The notes under the pieces were generated by a model. The model did not search any database. It saw nothing but the letters and a program-made list of their open reading frames with translations, and was not told the DNA's origin. A stretch of DNA of 38,615 bases from Clostridia bacterium (GTDB lineage: Bacteria > Bacillota > Clostridia > Peptostreptococcales > Anaerovoracaceae), in the NCBI GenBank assembly GCA_024693105.1, contig JAILLO010000062.1, positions 1 through 38,615 of the forward strand, written 5' to 3'. Made by a program: the position numbers and the translations under genes. This document shows, in pieces, positions 8,130 through 15,880 of the stretch (its first letter is position 1; every line of letters begins with the position of its first letter).

Positions 8130-8791
8130 TTCGCTGTAAGTTTGCGGATTGCTGCCTCCTTGTTCGGGCCTGCAACGATCAGAATGAGCCCGTCACCCGA
8201 TTCAAGTGTGGTCTGACCGTGAGGTACCAATGTCCGGCTTCCCCTCAGAACGCATCCGATAATTGCCTGCTTCGGAAGGTCGATATCGCAGAGCTTCTGA
8301 CCGGTGACCTTTGCATTTTCGGGCACGCTGATCTGAATAACTTCCGCATGGCCTTCTCCGATAGGCATTACCGTTTTTATATCCGAAAGGAGAATGTGCT
8401 GTTCTATAATATTTGAAATTGCACTGATTGCGCATACTACCGAATCAATTCCCATGGTGCGGAAGAAATCCGTTTTTTTAGGGTCCGATACTACGGCAAC
8501 AGTTTTCTTGATGTTGAATTTTTTCTTGCAGAGCTCGCATATGACAAGATTTGCATCATCAAACGGGGACATTGCAACTGCTATGTCGGCATCATAAACA
8601 TCGGCGTCGTCAAGAACAAAAGGCTTTGAACCGTCACCGTGAAAAACCCTTAGGTTGCTGATGCCTGCAAGAAGCTTGCATTTTTCAATGTCTTCGTTGA
8701 TTGCAGTTACCTTGTAACCATTACCGATAAGCGACTTTGCAAGATAGCGGGTTTCGTCATAACCCTCGATAAGTATTACTCTCGGTTTCAT
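8126..8791 (-). CDS. TrkA-like potassium channel regulator, degenerate nucleotide site plus RCK_C domain
   Basis: 221 residues: a Rossmann-like RCK_N domain (1-130) and a C-terminal RCK_C domain (about 140-221; VMPIGEGHAEVIQISVPENAKVTG...). The first strand, where TrkA normally has GxGxxG, reads IEGYDETRYLAKSL, so the dinucleotide-binding glycines are lost; the second-strand acidic position survives as AINED. It overlaps its upstream partner by 4 bases and trkH by 4 bases. I infer that it pairs with the product of 8788 to rebuild the two-RCK-unit arrangement of full TrkA, one half with an intact nucleotide site and the other supplying RCK_C. It gates TrkH on the cytoplasmic face. Confidence 0.85.
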   Translation of the reverse strand: MKPRVILIEGYDETRYLAKSLIGNGYKVTAINEDIEKCKLLAGISNLRVFHGDGSKPFVLDDADVYDADIAVAMSPFDDANLVICELCKKKFNIKKTVAVVSDPKKTDFFRTMGIDSVVCAISAISNIIEQHILLSDIKTVMPIGEGHAEVIQISVPENAKVTGQKLCDIDLPKQAIIGCVLRGSRTLVPHGQTTLESGDGLILIVAGPNKEAAIRKLTAK

Positions 8792-9237
8792 GCTGTCGTC
8801 CCTCCAAAGAGAAGATTGTCCACTTCATTTGTCGAAAGAATTACAGGACATATCGTGTCGATTCCGAGCTCGCGGTAGACACATTCTCTGGCAGGGTCAT
8901 AAAGCCTTGCGATTACTTTGTCTATATGAAACATTTCTCTTGCAATCTGTGCCACCATGATGTTGGTGTTGTCGTGATTTGTTACGGCAATTACAGAAGA
9001 AACGTTTTTCATGTCAAGATCGTTAAAGACAAGCATTTCGGTAGCGTCCCCTGTAATTTTCATACCTCCGAACATCGGCGAGAGTTTGCGGAAGGAATCA
9101 CTGTTGCTGTCTATAATAACCACATCCTTGCCTGCTTCCGAAAGGGAATCGGCAATATTTGCACCAAGTCGTCCGCAGCCGACAATGACAGTGCAGGTTT
9201 TCCCGGTTTTCTTTGAATTTGAACTGAAAATACTCAT
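8788..9237 (-). CDS. trkA: TrkA-like protein, RCK_N domain only
   Basis: 149 residues. A complete RCK_N nucleotide-binding domain with an intact VIVGCGRLGANIA (GxGxxG) and acidic strand end VVIIDSN, then ITGDATEMLVF and the ARLYDPARECVYRELG region. It stops at the end of RCK_N, so RCK_C is absent. The ATG at 9237 is preferred: the GTG at 9252 directly abuts AAAGGAG, too close for a start, whereas that RBS lies 14 bases from the ATG, which is long but usable. Transcribed from the promoter at 9273, with regulator-type direct repeats at 9290-9337. Confidence 0.85.
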   Translation of the reverse strand: MSIFSSNSKKTGKTCTVIVGCGRLGANIADSLSEAGKDVVIIDSNSDSFRKLSPMFGGMKITGDATEMLVFNDLDMKNVSSVIAVTNHDNTNIMVAQIAREMFHIDKVIARLYDPARECVYRELGIDTICPVILSTNEVDNLLFGGTTA

Positions 9238-9272
9238 ATGTATCTGTTTCACTCCTTTCCAACCATGCTACA

Positions 9273-9337
9273 ATCATAGCAGATAAGTTGTGAGAGAGGC
9301 GTGAGAAAAGGCCCCTGCGTGTGAGAAGTCTGTGAGA
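9273..9337 (-). promoter_or_regulatory. trk promoter with paired GTGAGA direct repeats (KdpE-like operator)
   Basis: On the minus strand an extended -10 box TGCTATGAT (hexamer at 9273-9278) has no recognisable -35. Instead, the plus strand shows GTGAGA at 9290, 9301, 9321 and 9332, i.e. two pairs, each 11 bp apart. Direct hexamers spaced by 11 bp are the usual target of OmpR/PhoB-family regulators, and the first pair covers the -35 position. The adjacent gene encodes such a regulator, so activation of the trk genes is a natural reading. Confidence 0.65.
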
Positions 9338-9474
9338 ATTTTGGTGTTCATCATGAATATTCAGGCTATTTTGTAATTTGCAACGAATTAAAAGCGAATA
9401 TGCTTGAAAATAGCGGTAAAAACGCACATTTTTGCGTAATCTTCGTGTATTTCTTGCTCTTTTGACCGGCTTTG

Positions 9475-10161
9475 CTACTCGTCAAGAAGCCTGTAGCCGA
9501 CCCCGATTTCTGTCTTTATATATTCGGGTTTTGCCGGATTAATTTCAATCTTTCTGCGCAGCCCTGCCATCAGAGCGCGGAGCGCCTGCGTGTCGCTTCC
9601 GTATCCCGAGCCCCAAAGCTCGCCGATAATGCTTCCGGTTGTAATAACCTTTCCTATATTACGAAAAAGCATCGACATAAGCTTGTACTCCATCGGCGTC
9701 AGATGTATTTCCTCACCGCCGCGGTAAACAAGCCTTTTGTCCATGTTAATTTTCAGGTCGCGGACTTCGATGACGGCACGGGCCTCCTGATCCGGCTGCA
9801 GAAGAATATGCCTGCAGGCTACTCTGATTCTCGCCATAAGTTCGGATGCGGAGAACGGTTTTGTCAGATAATCATCGGCTCCAGTATCGAGCGCGGCGAT
9901 TTTTTCCTCTTCACGGTCTCTTGCGGAGACAACGATAATAGGCATATGTGACCATTCTCTTATGCGCCGTATAACTTCCTTGCCGTCAAAGTCGGGAAGC
10001 CCCAGGTCAAGGACAAGAAGGTCCACTTTTTCCGACAGCTTTTCAAGAGCCTCTGTCGCGCTTCCTGCCGTTATGTATTCGAACCCTTCGGCTTTGAGCG
10101 CAAAGCAGATAAAACTGCGTATTTGCACATCATCTTCAACTACAAGAACTTTATAACTCAT
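9475..10161 (-). CDS. kdpE: KdpE-like response regulator (OmpR/PhoB family)
   Basis: 228 residues from the ATG at 10161, preceded by GGAGGAG. The receiver domain (1-118) has the acidic pocket (EDD at 9-11), phosphoacceptor Asp near 52 in VLDLGLPDFDG, the Ser/Thr switch in IIVVSARD and Lys in DYLTKPF. The winged-helix output domain follows, with HLTPMEYKLMSML, GSGYGSDTQALRALMAGLRRKIE and the terminal IKTEIGVGYRLLDE, very close to KdpE. The start overlaps the upstream kinase gene by 11 bases. The protein likely binds the GTGAGA pairs about 130-180 bases past its own stop, in front of trkA. No kdpFABC genes are in the window. Confidence 0.92.
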   Translation of the reverse strand: MSYKVLVVEDDVQIRSFICFALKAEGFEYITAGSATEALEKLSEKVDLLVLDLGLPDFDGKEVIRRIREWSHMPIIVVSARDREEEKIAALDTGADDYLTKPFSASELMARIRVACRHILLQPDQEARAVIEVRDLKINMDKRLVYRGGEEIHLTPMEYKLMSMLFRNIGKVITTGSIIGELWGSGYGSDTQALRALMAGLRRKIEINPAKPEYIKTEIGVGYRLLDE

Positions 10162-11686
10162 CTTTCTCCTCCACAGGCAGGGCAAATGAAAATACTGCGC
10201 CCCGGCCTTCTTCTCTGTTTGCGGCACTTATTCTTCCGTTGTGCGCGGAAATTATTGTTTCGCATATTGCAAGCCCAAGCCCAAAGCCGTGATCGCTGCT
10301 TTTGAGCCTGTCGGCCGAATAAAATTCCTGAAAAATGTAAGGAAGATCCTTGGCATCTATGCCTTCTCCGCTGTCCTCCACCTTGAATATTACTTCGTTT
10401 GCATCATCATCCTTGCTTACGCTTACCCAGATCCGGTCATCAGCCTTGATGTGCTTGATGGCGTTTTCAAGAAGATTTATAAGGACCTGCTCAATCAGCT
10501 TCGGATCCATCGGGGCCATAATAACCTCTTCGGGGATTTTCGCCTCTATATCAAGGTCGGGCCGGTGGTCTTCAACGTGGTCGATTGCAACACCGATAAC
10601 CTCCTCGACAGGCACAATTTCCCTGCGAAGCTTAATAGTTCCGTCCTGAAGCCTTGTCATATTAAGTATATTCTCAACAAGGGAATGAAGCCACTCCGCA
10701 TTTTTGCGAATTTTGACCGCAAGTCCCATGCAGTATTCGTTGTCGGAAGGAATCGTATCGGCAAGCATTTCGGACATGCCGGTGATTCCGGTAAGCGGCG
10801 TTCGTATGTCGTGTGATATCGACCTCAGAAGATTTGCCCTGTATCTTTCGCGGGATGCCTCCTGTATCGATTTCATGCGCTGCTGCGCGGAATAAAGCCT
10901 GTCCATTGCAAGCGATATGCTGTCAATCATGGAGTGAAGAAGTCTGAGGCCGGACGGGTCGATGTTTTTCGCATCTTCCGTCGAAATGCGTATCAGACCC
11001 AGCACGCTGTCTCTTCCGTGTATCGGCCGGTCGATATATTCGCCGTTTTCTATGTAATCACCTTTCATTTTGTTCAGATGAAATTTCAAAAGGTCGGGGT
11101 TGTCGGTATCAATTTTGGTGTTTGTTTTGTCTTTGTAATTATGAAGGACATACATGCTGTCGGGATGTCCGACAGAGTCAAAGCAAAGAAAGCCCGCATT
11201 GCACTGGAGAGCATCGGAAATGGCGCTTACCGAAATGTCAACGATTTCATCAAGGTCCTTTGCGCCTGCAAGCTTGTTTGTAAGGGTATAAATGGCTTTT
11301 GTTTCCGCTTCTTTTTCTCTGGCAAGGCGCGCCTCTTCCTGAGCCCGGGCGGTAAGAATGCCGGTTGCGACTGCCGTAAATGTAAGTGTAATAAAGGTTA
11401 TATAGTAGTTCGGATCGTATACTGTAAAAGTAAAGCGCGGCGCCGCGAAAAAGTAGTTGAACGCAAATGTTCCGCCGATTGCGGCGAGAAGTCCCGCAGG
11501 AAGGCTTCGTGTGAGCCATACTATTATAAGTACCGCAAGAAGATATATGAGGGCAATGTTGGTGTCTGAAAAGTTTACTGCATGAAAGGCATAGCCGATT
11601 CCCGTTGCAGCGGCAAAAATCAGGACAGCACTGAAAATGTTGTGCAATCTGTCTTTCATGCTTTTGTATCTTTTGAATCGTTTCAT
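10151..11686 (-). CDS. KdpD-like sensor histidine kinase lacking the N-terminal KdpD/USP domains
   Basis: 511 residues against roughly 900 for classical KdpD. It begins directly with the four-helix DUF4118 membrane domain (residues about 15-115; ALIYLLAVLIIVWLTRS and FNYFFAAPRFTFTVYD are hallmark KdpD phrases). Next come a GAF-like sensor region (130-260), the HisKA helix with LLRSISHDIRTPLTGI (phospho-His about 292) and the HATPase domain (LLENAIKH, VEDSGEGI, GFGLGLAICETII). So the cytoplasmic KdpD and universal-stress modules that in Escherichia coli precede the membrane part are missing by design, not frameshift: the ATG at 11686 has an AAGGA RBS and a promoter. It forms a coupled pair with the regulator at 9475. 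Confidence 0.9.
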   Translation of the reverse strand: MKRFKRYKSMKDRLHNIFSAVLIFAAATGIGYAFHAVNFSDTNIALIYLLAVLIIVWLTRSLPAGLLAAIGGTFAFNYFFAAPRFTFTVYDPNYYITFITLTFTAVATGILTARAQEEARLAREKEAETKAIYTLTNKLAGAKDLDEIVDISVSAISDALQCNAGFLCFDSVGHPDSMYVLHNYKDKTNTKIDTDNPDLLKFHLNKMKGDYIENGEYIDRPIHGRDSVLGLIRISTEDAKNIDPSGLRLLHSMIDSISLAMDRLYSAQQRMKSIQEASRERYRANLLRSISHDIRTPLTGITGMSEMLADTIPSDNEYCMGLAVKIRKNAEWLHSLVENILNMTRLQDGTIKLRREIVPVEEVIGVAIDHVEDHRPDLDIEAKIPEEVIMAPMDPKLIEQVLINLLENAIKHIKADDRIWVSVSKDDDANEVIFKVEDSGEGIDAKDLPYIFQEFYSADRLKSSDHGFGLGLAICETIISAHNGRISAANREEGRGAVFSFALPVEEKDEL

Positions 11687-11791
11687 AAATAGAATCCTTC
11701 CGGTAGTTCGGGTCCGGGCTGCGTCCGGAAACTTGCGTCAGTTATCCGCGGGGGCAGTCTGCGTCTGAAATCCGCAGCTTGTACTTCCGAT

Positions 11792-11820
11792 ATTTTACTT
11801 CTTTCAAGGGGATAAGGCAA
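11792..11820 (-). promoter_or_regulatory. Candidate promoter of the kdpD-like/kdpE pair
   Basis: Minus strand: TTGCCT (11815-11820), 17 bases, TAAAAT (11792-11797), about 105 bases before the kinase start. The leader between contains a GCAGACGCAG-type segment (about 11748-11780). The rest of 11821-11960 shows no gene or clear signal. Confidence 0.5.
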
Positions 11821-11960
11821 TAAGGCAGCAGAAATACTTACCGAAAATTAACAGAAAAAACAGCACGAACCGCAGCAGTCGCGTCCCCTGCGGAGGTCCG
11901 AAACCGCCTGCCCTGCCGATACGCCCTCCGAGGTCCTGCACTGCTATAATTACAAAAGCT

Positions 11961-12008
11961 GCCCCAAAACAAAAGCTCCCCGGCGGCATTCACCGGGGAG
12001 CTTTTGTT
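11961..12008 (-). terminator. Strong terminator of the GntR-ABC operon
   Basis: A perfect 16-bp stem, AACAAAAGCTCCCCGG (11968-11983) with its complement at 11993-12008, around a 9-base loop. Read on the minus strand it ends in TTTTGTTTT. It follows the ABC-2 permease gene by about 75 bases. Bases 12009-12083 hold another GCAGAC/GCGGAC-family stretch. Confidence 0.92.
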
Positions 12009-12083
12009 CGGACCGGCAGGCCCAAGCCCGCGTCTGCATCCGCAGTCCGCATCCGAGCCTGCAGGTCCAAAGGGGTTTATTTA

Positions 12084-12746
12084 TCAGAATTCCTTTTTTT
12101 CCATGATACGCATGCTGAGCACGGCGGAAAGTGCCGTAACAACTGCCGTAATTACAAAGAATCCCGCAATTAACTGATAGACGGAAAAAGCAGCGATGCC
12201 GCCGAAAGAGCTTAAAAAGCCACCGTTGCCCTCGGCCGCAGAGGATATTTTTCCCGCAAGCATAATTACAACAACGATAAGCGCCATTCCAAGAAAAAGC
12301 GCAATGCGGCCTTTTTCGGTTCCCCATTTAATAGCAGCGGGAAGAATCAGGCTGACAATCAGCATAAACAGCGGAATGAATACCGACAGAATAATCAGTT
12401 CCTCAAGAGGCTCTGCAATCGAACCCTTGAAAAGAGCAAATCCAAAGCACACTACGACGGAAAAAACCCAGGCCCCCATGCCGCAGAGGAATCCGAACAG
12501 ATACTTTTCAAGCACATAAGTCTTTCGGGTTACCGGAAGCGACATCAGAAACGGATAACAGTTGTCGTATTCGTCGTATGTAACGCTGCTTATTGCGAAA
12601 AATGCGTTTATTGTCGTGAGCCACCCCACAACAAAGGTCGCATCATCAAGCGCAATGCACATGGCCAGAGCCCACAAGGCAAGGGCAATTATCACCCGTT
12701 TTCTCTGAAAAATGAGCGCCGAGTCCTTTGTAAGAAGTCCTATCAT
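12084..12746 (-). CDS. ABC-2 family transporter permease
   Basis: 220 residues with about six hydrophobic helices, starting after a short cytoplasmic MIGLLTKDSALIFQRKR and ending MRIMEKKEF. The phrase TYDEYDNCYPFLMSLPVTRKTYVLEKY is characteristic of the ABC-2 membrane proteins encoded with YtrB-like ATPases and GntR regulators in Bacillota. The ATG overlaps the stop of the ATPase gene by one base (TAATG), so the two subunits are translationally coupled. Substrate unknown; in this family the operons often respond to cell-wall-active compounds, which is inference here. Confidence 0.85.
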   Translation of the reverse strand: MIGLLTKDSALIFQRKRVIIALALWALAMCIALDDATFVVGWLTTINAFFAISSVTYDEYDNCYPFLMSLPVTRKTYVLEKYLFGFLCGMGAWVFSVVVCFGFALFKGSIAEPLEELIILSVFIPLFMLIVSLILPAAIKWGTEKGRIALFLGMALIVVVIMLAGKISSAAEGNGGFLSSFGGIAAFSVYQLIAGFFVITAVVTALSAVLSMRIMEKKEF

Positions 12747-13594
12747 TATTTTTCGCCTCCTTCACTCATCATTATAATCATCTCATCTATGCTTCCGTTC
12801 TCGATAATTACCTCAGGGTAGTTCTCTTCGTAGAACTTTCTCTGATTCGTAAAGCATGTGTAACCGAAGCCCTCTTTCTTTGTTTTCAATATATATTGCC
12901 TGTCGATTTTTTTGTAGCTTTCTTCAGTAAGCTTGAGCACGGCGTAATCAGCGAGGATAACGTCAGTATCTTCGTGCATGACTATTTTGCCGTCGTGGAT
13001 CATGTAAATATCATCGCAAAGCCCTTCAAGGTCCGAGGAAATGTGCGAGGATATAAGAAGGGCACGTGTGGGCTCCGCTGCCAGGTAATTACGAAGCATG
13101 TCAAGGATTTCGCCTCTTGCGACAACGTCAAGGCCCGAAGTCGGCTCATCAAGTATAAGCAGGTCGGCATTGTGGCTGAGTGCGATAAGAACGCGCAGCC
13201 TTGCGCTCATTCCGGTTGAAAACTCCTTTATCTTTTTGTCTGTAGGCAGATTGTATTTTTCGCAGTAATCCAGGAAAAATGCTTCGTCGAAGTCACGATA
13301 AGAGTTTTTCAGAATCCGGACAACGTCGCTTACGCGCAGGTAGCTGCTGAAGCCGGAGTCCGAAAATGCAACACCGATTTTCATTTTATTTTCGGGCGTG
13401 AGGCCTTTTGGATCCAGGCCGAAAACCCGGGCGCTACCTTCTACATTAATCAGGCCGAGTATAGCCTTGATGGTTGTGGATTTGCCGCTGCCGTTTCTGC
13501 CGACAAGGCCGCTGACCTTTCCCGGCGGAAGTTCAAGACTTACATCGAGCCGGAAATCCCCGTATTTTTTCTGTATGTTTTTAAGTTGTATCAT
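12746..13594 (-). CDS. ABC transporter ATP-binding protein, YtrB-like
   Basis: 282 residues. Walker A GRNGSGKSTT near residue 36, Q-loop region VAFSDSGF, signature FSTGMSARLRVLIAL (a relaxed form of LSGGQ, common in this drug/antimicrobial subfamily), Walker B LLILDEPTSGLD and H-loop LLISSHIS. A 75-residue C-terminal extension after the nucleotide-binding domain is normal for the group. The ATG has GGAGG about 8 bases upstream. The gene is second in an operon gntR-ATPase-permease, separated from gntR by 188 bases occupied by a 66-bp tandem repeat. Confidence 0.9.
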   Translation of the reverse strand: MIQLKNIQKKYGDFRLDVSLELPPGKVSGLVGRNGSGKSTTIKAILGLINVEGSARVFGLDPKGLTPENKMKIGVAFSDSGFSSYLRVSDVVRILKNSYRDFDEAFFLDYCEKYNLPTDKKIKEFSTGMSARLRVLIALSHNADLLILDEPTSGLDVVARGEILDMLRNYLAAEPTRALLISSHISSDLEGLCDDIYMIHDGKIVMHEDTDVILADYAVLKLTEESYKKIDRQYILKTKKEGFGYTCFTNQRKFYEENYPEVIIENGSIDEMIIMMSEGGEK

Positions 13595-13629
13595 TTCTTA
13601 ATCCTCCACTGGAAATTCAGTAACTCCGG

Positions 13630-13777
13630 GCGGCCGGTCCCTGCGACCGAGGCCGGGCCGCCTTCCGCCCTCCGCCTTCCGCCTTTCGTATGTCGGCGGC
13701 CGGTCCCTGCGACCGAAGCCGGGCCGCCTTCCGCCCTCCGCCTTCCGCCTTTCGCATGTCGGCGGCCGGCCCCTGCA
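13630..13777 (-). repeat. 66-bp tandem repeat inside the GntR-ABC operon
   Basis: Copies start GCGGCCGGTCCC at 13630 and 13696, with a third partial copy at 13762. The two full copies differ at only two or three positions. The unit is about 75 percent G+C and pyrimidine-skewed on the plus strand (CCGCCTTCCGCC). It sits between gntR and the ATPase gene, so it is transcribed as part of the operon. A plus-strand ORF through it only reflects the multiple-of-three period. Confidence 0.9.
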
Positions 13778-13782
13778 GGGCG

Positions 13783-14154
13783 CTAATTCTCTAATATCAT
13801 TTCGACCAATTCGCGAATCTCCTCTTTGCTGAGACCGGAGGCCAGCGCCCTTGCAACCGCTTCGTCCATCTGCTTTTCGGCCTCACGCTTCCGCGCTTCC
13901 GTCGCAAGCTGGGTGTCGGTTTCGGATATGTAGCTGCCCTTCCCGTGAACCGTCACAACAAAGCCTTCCTCTTCAAGCTTGTCGTAGGCCTTTTTCACAG
14001 TCAGGGCAGAAATCCTGAGCTCTGCAGCTAAAGACCTGACCGACGGAAGCGCGGCTCCGGCCTGCAGCTCGCCGCCGATAACCGCAGCTTTGATTTGAGC
14101 CATGAGCTGTTCGTATATTGGTATCATTGATGAATTATTGAGTATGATATGCAT
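13783..14154 (-). CDS. GntR-family transcriptional regulator, YtrA type
   Basis: 123 residues from the ATG at 14154, preceded by GGGAGG. An open frame runs further upstream to 14688, but that part is translated repeat and is rejected. The winged helix is typical: PIYEQLMAQIKAAVIGGELQAG, then LPSVRSLAAELRISALTVKKAYDKLEEEGFV and GKGSYI. The short C-terminal helical tail, without a ligand domain, is the YtrA hallmark. As first gene of the operon it should repress itself and the ABC-2 transporter through the palindrome at 14186-14202, which fills its promoter spacer. Confidence 0.92.
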   Translation of the reverse strand: MHIILNNSSMIPIYEQLMAQIKAAVIGGELQAGAALPSVRSLAAELRISALTVKKAYDKLEEEGFVVTVHGKGSYISETDTQLATEARKREAEKQMDEAVARALASGLSKEEIRELVEMILEN

Positions 14155-14178
14155 ATTTTCCTCCCTTATGTCGCAAAC

Positions 14179-14207
14179 AGTGTATAACAGTATATAACTG
14201 TTGTCAA
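14179..14207 (-). promoter_or_regulatory. gntR promoter with palindromic operator
   Basis: Minus strand: TTGACA (14202-14207), 17 bases, TACACT (14179-14184). The spacer is almost filled by the palindrome AACAGT-ATATA-ACTGTT (14186-14202). A further ACTGTT-like word overlaps the -10. This is the expected place for an autorepressing YtrA-type regulator. Confidence 0.75.
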
Positions 14208-14244
14208 GCGGGAAATCAAAAAATGTGTTTGAAAAAATTGAAGA

Positions 14245-14640
14245 GGCGCCCGGAAGGCTTGAAAACAGCGCGAAATACCGAAGGTGCGCCCGAAGGAAAA
14301 GCACGCCAAAAAAGAAAAAAGGCGCCCGGAAGCCTTGAAAACAGCGCGAAATACCGAAGGCGCGTCGGAAGAAAAGAGCGCCGAAAAACAAAAAAGGACG
14401 CCCGGAAGGCTTGAAAACAGCGCGAAATACCGAAGGCGCGCCGGAAGAAAAGAGCGCCAAAAGACAGAAGGACGCTCGGAAGCCTTGAAAACAGCGCGAA
14501 ATACCGAAGGTGCGCCGGAAGAAAAGCGCACCGAAAAACAAAAAAGGACGCCCGGAAGCCTTGAAAATCGCGCGAAAAAACCGAATGCACCCGAAAGAAA
14601 AGCGCGGCGGAAGTCGAAAGGACGCCTGGAAGAAAAAAGA
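14245..14640 (-). repeat. 76-bp tandem repeat, five copies
   Basis: Copies of a CCGGAAGSCTTGAAAACAGC unit (S is G or C) recur with starts of the CGGAAG word at 14251, 14327, 14403, 14477 and 14553, spacings 76, 76, 74 and 76, and a decayed sixth follows near 14627. Each has a GGCGC/GCGCC inverted repeat. The minus strand of several copies has T-tracts (TTTTTTGTTTTT) after GC-rich runs, so each could act as a weak terminator. It lies between the adh terminator and the gntR promoter. Open frames in all three minus frames (up to 301 codons) come from the lack of stops in the unit. Confidence 0.9.
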
Positions 14641-14676
14641 ACCGTCCCCCGCGCCAATCCGGCACAGGGAACGGTT
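14632..14676 (-). terminator. Terminator of the alcohol dehydrogenase gene
   Basis: Read on the minus strand, AACCGTTCCC (14667-14676) pairs with GGGGGACGGTT (14640-14650), with one bulge, and CTTTTTT follows (down to 14632). It is about 90 bases past the adh stop. Confidence 0.8.
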
Positions 14677-14766
14677 TCGTGTATACAATATAGTATTTTT
14701 TAATAATATGCCTTCTTTATTATATAATAGTATACTTTCGTCTTTTGCGTTTGCAAAAAACCTGCG

Positions 14767-15828
14767 CTACCAGGTAATCTTAACTACAGGTTTAATCAGG
14801 TCAGCAGGCTTCTCGTCCATTACCTTGAATGCATCAGGAATCTTGTCGAAGCCTTCGAATTTGTAGTTGAGCATTTTTTCAGGATGCACACGGCCGGCCT
14901 GAATCAAATTCAAAAGCTTCTTCATGCGGACAGCGCCTCCCGGAGCAAATCCGCCGCGAATGGTGATATCGCCCATTCCAAGCATAACCTGAGGCGCCGG
15001 AATGGTGAAGGTTTCACTGCTGTCAAAGTAGTTCACATTACCGATGGAGCCGTTCGGTTTGGTAACTGCAAGAGCTTTGTTAATTGAATCGGCTTTACCG
15101 CCTGCAACGATGCAGGCATCTACCTGACCTCCGGCAACCTTAAGAATCTGTTCAACTACATCACCGTCCTTGTAGCTGATGATATCGGTTGCACCGTATT
15201 CGCGAGCCAGTTTTACGCAATTCGGACGGGTACCGATGGCAATAAGCTTGCCTGCGCCGTACATTCTTGCTCCTGCAACAGCCATCAGGCCGACAGGACC
15301 GATACCGAAGACAACTACAGTGTCGCCCAGACTTATATTTGCCATCTCGGCACCGTAGAAGCCGGTTGACATCATATCTGTACACATCAGAGCAGCTTCG
15401 GGATCAACGCCTTCAGGTAAAAGAACGAGGTTGGAGTCTGCATTGTTAACATGGAAAAATTCAGCAAAAACACCGTCCTTGGCAGTGAGGAACTTGAAAC
15501 TTGCAATCATGCCGACATCATGGGCGTTATTACCGTGCTTTGTCTGGATACCTTCCTGCGTCCAGTCCGGCGTTGTGCACGGAACAACTACTACATCCCC
15601 GGGCTTAAACTTAGTTACCAGTGAGCCCACTTCAACAACTTCGCCAATTGCCTCATGCCCGAGAATTACATCTTCTGCCGGACCGGATCCGCCGTGAGAC
15701 ATATGAGTATCAGACGAACATGGAGCCACATAGAGCGGACGAAGAATTGCATCCAGAGGACCTGCCACCGGTTTTTCATGCTCAAGCCACGCAACTTCTC
15801 CAACTTTTACCATACCAAAACCTTTCAC
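14767..15828 (-). CDS. adh: Zinc-dependent NADP-type secondary alcohol dehydrogenase
   Basis: 353 residues, closely matching the Thermoanaerobacter/Clostridium beijerinckii isopropanol dehydrogenase family. It reduces ketones and aldehydes to alcohols, probably with NADPH. Catalytic zinc ligands Cys37, His58 (with Glu59) and Asp151 are present, the cofactor loop GIGPVG is at 175-180, and the NADP-phosphate pocket residues (Thr200-Arg201 and Tyr219 of SYKDG) match. The GTG at 15828 is chosen over an ATG six codons earlier, because AAAGGAG lies 8 bases before the GTG and the product then begins MKGFGMVKVGEVAWLE, aligning with known family N-termini. Monocistronic, with its own promoter and terminator. 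Confidence 0.93.
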   Translation of the reverse strand: MKGFGMVKVGEVAWLEHEKPVAGPLDAILRPLYVAPCSSDTHMSHGGSGPAEDVILGHEAIGEVVEVGSLVTKFKPGDVVVVPCTTPDWTQEGIQTKHGNNAHDVGMIASFKFLTAKDGVFAEFFHVNNADSNLVLLPEGVDPEAALMCTDMMSTGFYGAEMANISLGDTVVVFGIGPVGLMAVAGARMYGAGKLIAIGTRPNCVKLAREYGATDIISYKDGDVVEQILKVAGGQVDACIVAGGKADSINKALAVTKPNGSIGNVNYFDSSETFTIPAPQVMLGMGDITIRGGFAPGGAVRMKKLLNLIQAGRVHPEKMLNYKFEGFDKIPDAFKVMDEKPADLIKPVVKITW

Positions 15829-15880
15829 TAAAAACACTCCTTTCATTTTACGTTATCTGCATATGCATATCGCATCCTTT

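Noticed and set aside
14155..14688. N-terminal extension of the GntR regulator (301-codon frame) and two more long minus frames here
   Set aside because: They are translations of the 76-bp array, whose unit simply lacks stops. The regulator has a proper RBS and ATG at 14154.
15829..15846. ATG start of the alcohol dehydrogenase six codons upstream
   Set aside because: It has no RBS of its own and its first codons contain the AAAGGAG used by the GTG at 15828.
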